34,756 bases of DNA from positions 3,061 to 37,816 of the forward strand of contig PFAM01000008.1 in the NCBI GenBank assembly GCA_002778705.1, given 5' to 3'. The translations under genes were made by a program, and so were the position numbers. The notes under the pieces were generated by a model. The model was not told the origin of the DNA and searched no databases. It worked only from the letters and a program-made list of their open reading frames with translations. Origin of the DNA: Candidatus Falkowbacteria bacterium CG10_big_fil_rev_8_21_14_0_10_37_14. GTDB taxonomy: Bacteria; Patescibacteriota; Patescibacteriia; Patescibacteriales; Patescibacteriaceae. Below are positions 1 to 6,188 of the stretch, one piece after another. Every line of letters begins with the position of its first letter. Position 1 is the first letter of the stretch.

Positions 1-2
1 GA

Positions 3-1136
3 GTAGATCAAGAAGATTTATTAAAATACTCTGCCTACAAAGATTGGTACCAAATTTATAGCGATGAATTATTAGCTAAAGACGACGGTTCAAGGTTTTC
101 TCCTTTACCTTATGAGGACTTTACAAGGCCGTATGACACAAAATTGCGTTTAGCCTATAATCCAAATAAACACGGAATTATTTTTGAGAACGATCCGGTA
201 AAAATAGAGATTGTTTATCATAATGAATTTAGTGATGAAGAGAAAATAGAAATTAGAGCAGGATTGCGTAAGGGTGATTTCTTGGCTTTAATTGCTAAAG
301 ATTTAAGCGCTTTTAGCATAACACCGTTTTCTTTTAATTGTGATGGTATTAATTGGTATCAGGTTTGTGCTTTGGCTCAACTTTTGGACCCTAATATTGA
401 TTTTGTTTTTTTAAAAGGCGGGGCTGGAACTGGTAAAACTTTATTATCTCTAGCAGCTGCTTTAGAGCAAAATCATTTATACCGCAACATTTTTTTAACT
501 AATCCGATGGTACCACTTGACGGTGTGGATAATATCGGTTTTCTACCAGGTTCTTTAAGTAGAAAAATTGCTCCATGGATGCAATCTTTTGAAATGAACC
601 TTAACTTAATAAAGGAAATTGGTAAAAAAGTAATAGAAAGAAAGACTGTTGAGGATAAACCTATTGGCGCTAAAGAACTAGAGAAGGAAAAGAAAACAAC
701 ACAAGTGAGACGGCGTCGATTAGAAAGTTCTGTTGTTAGTAATGACAATAATGAATCGGTTAAACATAAATTTCAGGGCGTGTGGAAACCGGTTAAAGAA
801 GTTTTAGATCAATTAAAAAAAGATGCTCGCTTAAATCAGATTCCGACTTATAATGTTCGTGGTCAAACTTGGCACAGTGTTTTCGCAATAATTGATGATG
901 CTCAAAACTTAACGGTTAATCAAATCCGTACAATTACCACTCGTATGGGTCGTGGTACAAAAATGGTTTTTACTGGAGACTTAGATCAAATTGATCGATC
1001 TCGCTTTATTAACAAACGTACTTCCGGACTAACTCATGCGATTAAAAATATGCACGGTGACTCTTACTCGGCGATTAGTTTCTTTAACGAAGTAGTTCGT
1101 TCACGTGGGGCCGCGGTGGCTCAAAAAAGAATTTAG
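3..1136 (+). CDS. PhoH-like ATPase, 5'-truncated by window start (frame is open back to base 3)
   Basis: Walker A FLKGGAGTGKTLLSLAAAL, Walker B-like FAIIDDAQNLT, MVFTGDLDQID; frame remains open upstream of the listed TTG start (VDQEDLLKYSAYKDWYQIY...). Confidence 0.9.
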   Translation, partial: VDQEDLLKYSAYKDWYQIYSDELLAKDDGSRFSPLPYEDFTRPYDTKLRLAYNPNKHGIIFENDPVKIEIVYHNEFSDEEKIEIRAGLRKGDFLALIAKDLSAFSITPFSFNCDGINWYQVCALAQLLDPNIDFVFLKGGAGTGKTLLSLAAALEQNHLYRNIFLTNPMVPLDGVDNIGFLPGSLSRKIAPWMQSFEMNLNLIKEIGKKVIERKTVEDKPIGAKELEKEKKTTQVRRRRLESSVVSNDNNESVKHKFQGVWKPVKEVLDQLKKDARLNQIPTYNVRGQTWHSVFAIIDDAQNLTVNQIRTITTRMGRGTKMVFTGDLDQIDRSRFINKRTSGLTHAIKNMHGDSYSAISFFNEVVRSRGAAVAQKRI

Positions 1137-1152
1137 TTTTTTATTGTAATAC

Positions 1153-1183
1153 AAGGCTGTGGATAAAAATCTACAGCCTTTTA
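1153..1183 (+). terminator. intrinsic terminator after phoH-like gene
   Basis: AAGGCTGT...ACAGCCTT stem followed by T-rich tract. Confidence 0.75.
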
Positions 1184-1271
1184 ATTTTGTATCATAAAAT
1201 CTCTAGAGAATATTAATTTTAATTACACAATATATAAAAAGATTAGGGTTTATAGAAACAAAAAGGTTGTA

Positions 1272-1300
1272 TTGACACCCTGTGGGGTGTGTGCTATAAT
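1272..1300 (+). promoter_or_regulatory. consensus sigma70 promoter with embedded palindromic operator (csoR-like)
   Basis: TTGACA (1272-1277), 17-nt spacer, TATAAT (1295-1300) preceded by TGC; ACACCC-TGTG-GGGTGT palindrome at 1275-1290. Confidence 0.85.
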
Positions 1301-1328
1301 GAAGATTAGTCGAGATAAATGTGCTATT

Positions 1329-1568
1329 ATGAAAAACACTGAACAATTAATCAATAATGTGATTGGCCAATTAGAAGGCGTTAAAAAGATGATGGCGGAT
1401 AATCGTGATTGTTTAACTGTTTTAATACAGTTAAAAGCAGCTAAGGCGGCTTTAAGTAGTGCAACAGCTAAATTGTTATCTGATAATTTATTGTCTTGTT
1501 CTACAGAGTCTAAGGGTAAGCAGTCTGAGCAAATCAAGCAATTAATTACTGAGTTAATTAAAAATTAA
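1329..1568 (+). CDS. CsoR/RcnR/CstR-family (DUF156) metal- or persulfide-sensing repressor
   Basis: MKNTEQLINNVIGQLEGVKKMMADNRDCLTVLIQLKAAKAALSSATAKLLSDNLLSC; ATG at 1329 preferred because the listed 1272 start lies in the promoter. Confidence 0.9.
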   Translation: MKNTEQLINNVIGQLEGVKKMMADNRDCLTVLIQLKAAKAALSSATAKLLSDNLLSCSTESKGKQSEQIKQLITELIKN

Positions 1569-1577
1569 AATAATATT

Positions 1578-1901
1578 ATGACTAAACAGTTTACTAGCGA
1601 CAATTTTGTCGCTGAAGCCTTAGAGGTTTCAAAAACTAAACCAGTGCTTGTGGATTTTTTTGCTGTGTGGTGTGGTCCGTGTCAAATGCAAGCCCCAATT
1701 TTAGACCAGGTGTCTGAAGCGATTGGCGATAAGGCTGTGGTTGGAAAATTAAACGTAGATGAAGCCGGAGATGTTGCTCAAAAGTTTGGCGTGATGAGTA
1801 TTCCAACTTTAATTATTTTTAAAGATGGTAAACCGGCTAAGCAATTTGTTGGTGTGCAGATGAAAGATTCTTTGTTGGCCGATTTAACTAACTTGGCTTA
1901 A
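1578..1901 (+). CDS. trxA: thioredoxin
   Basis: FFAVWCGPCQMQAPIL active site, cis-Pro MSIPTLIIF. Confidence 0.96.
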   Translation: MTKQFTSDNFVAEALEVSKTKPVLVDFFAVWCGPCQMQAPILDQVSEAIGDKAVVGKLNVDEAGDVAQKFGVMSIPTLIIFKDGKPAKQFVGVQMKDSLLADLTNLA

Positions 1902-1908
1902 AGCAATT

Positions 1909-2739
1909 ATGAAAAAACGCTATTGGCGTTTAACCAGCGTCACTCTTGTTATAACAGGGGTGGCGCTGGTGTTGTTTTTTGTCTGGCCACAGCAAAAAAA
2001 TGGTGCAGAATTAATTTTTTTGAATGTGGGGCAGGGTGATGCAATATTAATTAAAACACCGTATGAACAAACTATTTTAATTGATGGTGGACCAGATGCG
2101 CTTGTTTTGAAAGGGCTTGGGAGATATTTACCATGGAGTGATCGAGATTTGTCTGCTATTTTATTAACACACCCACATGATGATCATTTGTTTGGTCTAA
2201 TTAGGGTCGCAGAGAGATATTTTTCTGAACAAGTTTTTACCGGCTTTAGAACAGCCACCTCCGCTCCTTATCAAGCTTGGTTGGAAAGAGTGGCTACAAC
2301 AACACCGCTGAAAACTGGGCAACGATTAATTTTTGGTCCTGACTGTTATTTGGAAGTATTGTCCGATGGTTGCTTAGCCGGTAATGATAATGATGGGTCA
2401 CTTGTAACTAAGTTTGTTTATGATAATTTCAGTGTGTTGTTACCAGGAGATTTAGGATTAAAAGGCGAGAATATCTTATTGGCAGCATCTAGTTCAATAT
2501 TGAATGCGGATATTTTAAAAATAGGTCATCATGGTTCAGCAGAAAGTTCTAGTGAAACTTGGCTTCGGGCCGTTAGCCCTGACTTAACGGTAATTTCGGT
2601 CGGGATTGATAACCGTTATGGTCATCCATCGCTTAGAACTTTAAATCGTTTAGATCGATTAGGTTTAAGTTATAAGCGCACAGATCGAGAAGGTGATATT
2701 CGTGTTTGGTCTGATGGACAAAGTTTTGTGGTAAAATAA
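1909..2739 (+). CDS. ComEC/Rec2-related MBL-fold hydrolase with N-terminal membrane anchor
   Basis: FLNVGQGDAILIKTPYEQTILIDGG, LLTHPHDDHLFGL, DILKIGHHGSAESSS. Confidence 0.9.
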   Translation: MKKRYWRLTSVTLVITGVALVLFFVWPQQKNGAELIFLNVGQGDAILIKTPYEQTILIDGGPDALVLKGLGRYLPWSDRDLSAILLTHPHDDHLFGLIRVAERYFSEQVFTGFRTATSAPYQAWLERVATTTPLKTGQRLIFGPDCYLEVLSDGCLAGNDNDGSLVTKFVYDNFSVLLPGDLGLKGENILLAASSSILNADILKIGHHGSAESSSETWLRAVSPDLTVISVGIDNRYGHPSLRTLNRLDRLGLSYKRTDREGDIRVWSDGQSFVVK

Positions 2740-2759
2740 AAGACCTTTAGAGGGTCTTT
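2739..2759 (+). terminator. stem-loop terminator
   Basis: AAAGACC-tttagag-GGTCTTT. Confidence 0.6.
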
Positions 2760-2778
2760 GTATAGTTTTAGAAATATT

Positions 2779-3114
2779 TTATGTTAAACCTCTGGTAACA
2801 ACAGAGGTGATATAAAAATTACTAACTTGATTGGCTATAGCTTGTTCCATGGCTTCAATATTTTTAGCTGAAAATTTTTTAAAATCATCAGATTTTTTAA
2901 AATCTTCAACACTTTGATAGCGGGAATGTGCTAAAAACTCTATCTCTTTGTTTATCATTATTTTAGCAGATTGGTCCGCTTTATCGATATCGTTACAAAC
3001 AAACCATAGAATAGTTTTGTAGTGATCCGATTGGCGTTTCTTTTCAAAATTGGCGTATCTGCCAATAGTATAACTAGTTACTAACCAATTTAAGGTTTTT
3101 TTTGATGTATTCAT
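2779..3114 (-). CDS. hypothetical protein
   Basis: 111-aa ORF with consensus promoter upstream on the same strand. Confidence 0.6.
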   Translation of the reverse strand: MNTSKKTLNWLVTSYTIGRYANFEKKRQSDHYKTILWFVCNDIDKADQSAKIMINKEIEFLAHSRYQSVEDFKKSDDFKKFSAKNIEAMEQAIANQVSNFYITSVVTRGLT

Positions 3115-3155
3115 TGGAACGCTCCGTAAATTTAAAAGAACAAATAATTGTTTTG

Positions 3156-3184
3156 TTTATAGCAGTAAATATCTTTTTTGTCAA
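3156..3184 (-). promoter_or_regulatory. promoter for the 2779-3114 gene
   Basis: minus strand TTGACA-N17-TATAAA with TGC extension. Confidence 0.7.
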
Positions 3185-3186
3185 TG

Positions 3187-3215
3187 TTGCATCATTAGCG
3201 CTAATGTTTTAAGAT
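3187..3215 (+). promoter_or_regulatory. ndk promoter with palindrome in spacer
   Basis: TTGCAT-N17-TAAGAT; perfect 14-bp palindrome CATTAGCGCTAATG at 3193-3206. Confidence 0.6.
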
Positions 3216-3253
3216 AAGTGCAAATAAATTAACAAAATAAAGGGAATAAAGCT

Positions 3254-3850
3254 ATGAACAAAAAAGAAAGGACTTTTGTAATTATTAAACCAGACGGTAT
3301 CCAGAGAACTTTAATTGGCGAGATTATTAAACGCTTAGAACGCACCGGTTTGAAATTAATGGCTATGAAAATGATTATGGCTACTGAAGGTCAATGTTGG
3401 GCGCATTATAATAAAGATGATGCTTGGTTTGAAGCCAAGGGGCAAAATACTATTAAAAATCGTGAAGCCATGGGATTAGCTATTGAAAAAGAAGCTATTG
3501 AATATGGTAAGGATATTATGCGTGCTAATGTAGCCTTTATGACCTGTGGCCCAATCGTGCCGATGGTCTTTGAAGGTAATAAGGCTGTGGGCGTAATTAA
3601 AAAGATTGTTGGTAGTACTGAGCCGTTAACTTCTGATGTTGGTACTATCCGCGGTGATATGACTATGGACTCTTATGATTTAGCTAATTTGGATGGTCGT
3701 TCTGTTCGCAATTTGATTCATTGCTCAGATCAAACCGATGAGGCAGAACGTGAAATGGCGGTGTGGTTTAAACCAGAAGAACTTTTGAATTATCGACTGG
3801 TAGCTGAGCAGATTTTGTATGATGTTAATTTAGACGGGATTAAAGAGTAG
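3254..3850 (+). CDS. ndk: nucleoside diphosphate kinase, long form
   Basis: ERTFVIIKPDGIQRTLIGEI, GTIRGDM, RNLIHCSDQTDEAEREMAVWFKPEEL. Confidence 0.92.
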   Translation: MNKKERTFVIIKPDGIQRTLIGEIIKRLERTGLKLMAMKMIMATEGQCWAHYNKDDAWFEAKGQNTIKNREAMGLAIEKEAIEYGKDIMRANVAFMTCGPIVPMVFEGNKAVGVIKKIVGSTEPLTSDVGTIRGDMTMDSYDLANLDGRSVRNLIHCSDQTDEAEREMAVWFKPEELLNYRLVAEQILYDVNLDGIKE

Positions 3851-3852
3851 GG

Positions 3853-3990
3853 AATTAATTTCAAATTTTTAATTTTATAATTTTAAAATAAACCAACACG
3901 ATTTTTAAATTTATTAAACTATGAAACGGTATTTTGTTTAGAAAATTAAAACATTATTTAGAAATTGGAAATTAAAAATTAAAAATTGTA
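3853..3990. repeat. AT-rich imperfect inverted repeat, intergenic
   Basis: aattaatttcaaatttttaatttt on the left; aattggaaattaaaaattaaaaattg on the right, approximately reverse-complementary. Confidence 0.45.
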
Positions 3991-4069
3991 GACAATGGTT
4001 TCTGTGGATAAGTGGGAAAGGCGATATAAATGCTGGCAGTTGATAAAAAAACAGTAATAATAAACGAGC

Positions 4070-4098
4070 TTGACGACCATTTAGTTTTATACTAAAAT
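4070..4098 (+). promoter_or_regulatory. promoter of candidate ncRNA
   Basis: TTGACG-N17-TAAAAT followed by a G8 run at 4108-4115. Confidence 0.6.
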
Positions 4099-4106
4099 AC
4101 AAAAAT

Positions 4107-4375
4107 AGGGGGGGGCTTAGAGCTCTACGATTAATTGTTTGATTATTAGACGGTTAGTCGTGGTGCTTTAAGGGTTAAATTAAAGCTCACAAGGGAAAGC
4201 GTGAAAACAGTCTCAATAAAAGAGACTGTTTTTGCTAGGTATTTTATCTTTGCGGATGCGGAGATATCTCTAAAAAGAAAAAACATTAAACACGGGAGAA
4301 CGTTCTATAAAATTATTACTGTATAAATATTATTACTAATTTTAGAAGCCTCTAGGATCGATGGGGGTAAATGTA
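4107..4375 (+). ncRNA. candidate structured non-coding RNA (3' end uncertain; could end at the 4233 hairpin)
   Basis: no plausible ORF; stems ACGATTAA/TTAGTCGT (4127-4134/4154-4161), GCTTTAA/TTAAAGC (4165-4171/4180-4186), AAACAGTCTC/GAGACTGTTT (4205-4214/4222-4231), long-range CTTAGAG/CTCTAGG (4116-4122/4350-4356). Confidence 0.5.
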
Positions 4376-4380
4376 TCTGA

Positions 4381-4409
4381 TTGCGAAATTACAAAACCTG
4401 CATTATAAT
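4381..4409 (+). promoter_or_regulatory. promoter of ftsB-like gene, predicted near-leaderless
   Basis: TTGCGA-N17-TATAAT ending 6 nt before ATG 4416. Confidence 0.55.
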
Positions 4410-4415
4410 AAAAAA

Positions 4416-4826
4416 ATGTTTAAGAAAAAAAAGGAAACTACGTGGTTACCTAAAAGTCGTTTAGCTGTTACTATTTTAGCTTTAGCTATTTTGGTTTTAT
4501 TATTACCAAATTGGTGGCGAACTAGAGAAAAGCAATCGCAGATTGATAGAGAGGTAGCGCTTATGAAAGCTGATATTCAGGTGAACGAGGGAAACAACTC
4601 TCAGTTAAAACAAATGTTAGCTTATTTAGAGTCTCCAGAATTTTTAGAAGAGCAGGCACGGATTAAGTTTAATTTAAAAAAAGATGGTGAGAAGGTTGTG
4701 GTGGTTAAAGATTCGGAAGTGATTAGTGATATTTTGAGTCAGGATCAGGTAGGAGTAGATGAAAAAAATATTTTGCCTGGTAATTATCAAAAATGGTTGG
4801 ATTATTTTTTTGAACCAAAAGGTTAG
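4416..4826 (+). CDS. FtsB/DivIC-like septum formation initiator
   Basis: short cytoplasmic N-term, one TM, coiled coil, then ESPEFLEEQARIKFNLKKDGEKVVVV. Confidence 0.8.
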   Translation: MFKKKKETTWLPKSRLAVTILALAILVLLLPNWWRTREKQSQIDREVALMKADIQVNEGNNSQLKQMLAYLESPEFLEEQARIKFNLKKDGEKVVVVKDSEVISDILSQDQVGVDEKNILPGNYQKWLDYFFEPKG

Positions 4827-4881
4827 TTGGGGTTAGAATAGATCGGTTACTAGAATAATCGGTCTTTTTTATTATTCCTTG

Positions 4882-4893
4882 CCTGCCGGCAGG
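4882..4893. repeat. GC-rich palindrome CCTGCCGGCAGG
   Basis: perfect 12-bp palindrome in AT-rich intergenic DNA. Confidence 0.6.
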
Positions 4894-5102
4894 TAGGTAG
4901 CTAAAAAATTATTTTTGGCGTATTGCTCAATGTTATAAAGTTATCCACAGGTTTATGGTAAAAACTGATACTTTAAAAAGATCGTTATTGAAATTTGCTC
5001 TAAAAATAAACAAATTTTTTTATTTGACATAGCTTTATTTTTGTGTTTGTGCTAGACTGTAGATAAGTTCTTAGAAACATTTAATTAGTTAAAAATAAAT
5101 AC

Positions 5103-6161
5103 ATGCAAAAGCTCAATGAGAAATTGTCGGTAGGAGTGTTAATTGTTTCTGTAATATTCGGTTTGACCGCCTCAATCGGGACTAAGGCGGCTAGCCCAGC
5201 CGCTGTCAATCTTGGTACGGCTGGATGAGTTTGGCCTAGTAAATATGGGACTAAAGGGTGCATACCGGCTGATGTTACTGAATTGGGTGCTGGTAATATT
5301 GGCGGGTTAACCATTGTTCCTAATATTTATAAGTGGGGCACTGGCGTATTGATTCCGACTGACGTGACGCTTTCGGGTGGAGCGAATGATGTTTGGATTT
5401 TTCAAATTGCGCAAACTTTAGATTTGAGTTCTAATGTAAAAATTAATTTAAGCGGTGGAGCACAAGCCAAAAATATTTTTTGGGTGGTCGGTGGTCAGAC
5501 GACTGTTGGTACCGGAGCGGTATTGAATGGTAACGTTTTAGATCAAACGGCGATTGTTTTAAACACCGGAGCAGTGTTGAATGGTCGGGCTTTGGCTCAG
5601 ACTGCTGTGACTTTAGACGCTAATGCTGTAACAACCCCGAAAAGCGAGTACGCCTCGGGGCAAGCGCCAGCACCGACTCCAACACCAACACCAACACCGA
5701 TTCTGGTTCCAACTCCTGTTACACTAATTATTCCTACTTCACCTTCAATAGTTTATCCTTCAACGAACGTACTCTCATTTAGCTACACCATTCCTACTCC
5801 TGTTAATAATGTTGACTTTGTTGAGACGCCAAAAGAATTGGGTGTTATCGTTCCAGTTGCCACTATACAAAATACTGTTATTGCTAAGCCCATTGAAGCA
5901 AGTTTTGTTCAACAAGTGAAAGTGCTTTTGAATGATTTAATGAGAGGTCTTCGCAATAATGATGTAAAAATTCTTCAACAATTTTTGATTTCTGAAAACA
6001 AAGGCGTGGCTGCCGAATCGTTGGCTAGAGTTGGTGCTACTTCATATTTTGGTGTTTTAACTCAAGGGGCCTTAGCAGAGTTCCAAGCAAAAACCGGAAT
6101 CTTCCCTCCTCAAGGATATTTTGGCCCTATAACTAGAAAATATTTAAATACTAATTATTAA
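5103..6161 (+). pseudogene. DUF3494 (ice-binding/adhesin-like) protein with PT-rich linker and C-terminal peptidoglycan-binding-like domain; interrupted by in-frame TGA at 5226
   Basis: signal peptide ORF MQKLNEKLSVGVLIVSVIFGLTASIGTKAASPAAVNLGTAG then TGA, same frame continues as ...ADVTELGAGNIGGLTIVPNIYKWGTGVLIPTDVTLSGGANDVWIFQI...; C-term VKILQQFL...GVLTQGALAEFQAKTGIFPPQGYFGPITRKYL. Confidence 0.75.
5635..5660. repeat. GC-rich interrupted palindrome inside CDS
   Basis: CCCCGA-aaGCGagtaCGCc-TCGGGG encoding PKSEYASG between DUF3494 and PT linker. Confidence 0.55.
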
Positions 6162-6188
6162 TTTAGATTAATAAACAAAAACACTAAA

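Noticed and set aside
473-748. Minus-strand ORF of 91 aa
   Set aside because: Antisense to the PhoH-like gene with no independent support.
1250-1537. Minus-strand ORF of 95 aa
   Set aside because: Fully antisense to the csoR-like gene and its promoter.
4107-4375. RNase P RNA, tmRNA or SRP RNA
   Set aside because: No GAGGAAAGUCC/ACAGAAA core, no tRNA-like CCA end or tag ORF, and no SRP GGAAG..AGCAG core recognised by eye; still to be confirmed by Infernal.
5226-5228. Alternative genetic code (UGA = Gly/Trp as in some CPR lineages) to explain the in-frame TGA
   Set aside because: TGA terminates several well-formed genes in this window (U32 peptidase, response regulator, membrane GT-like, 3D-like), so a genome-wide reassignment is unlikely.
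5081-5314. Minus-strand ORF of 77 aa
   Set aside because: Antisense to the DUF3494 gene; no RBS or recognisable motif.
5679-5699. Microsatellite (CCAACA)n as a phase-variation switch
   Set aside because: Six-base unit keeps the frame, so length change would only alter the PT linker.
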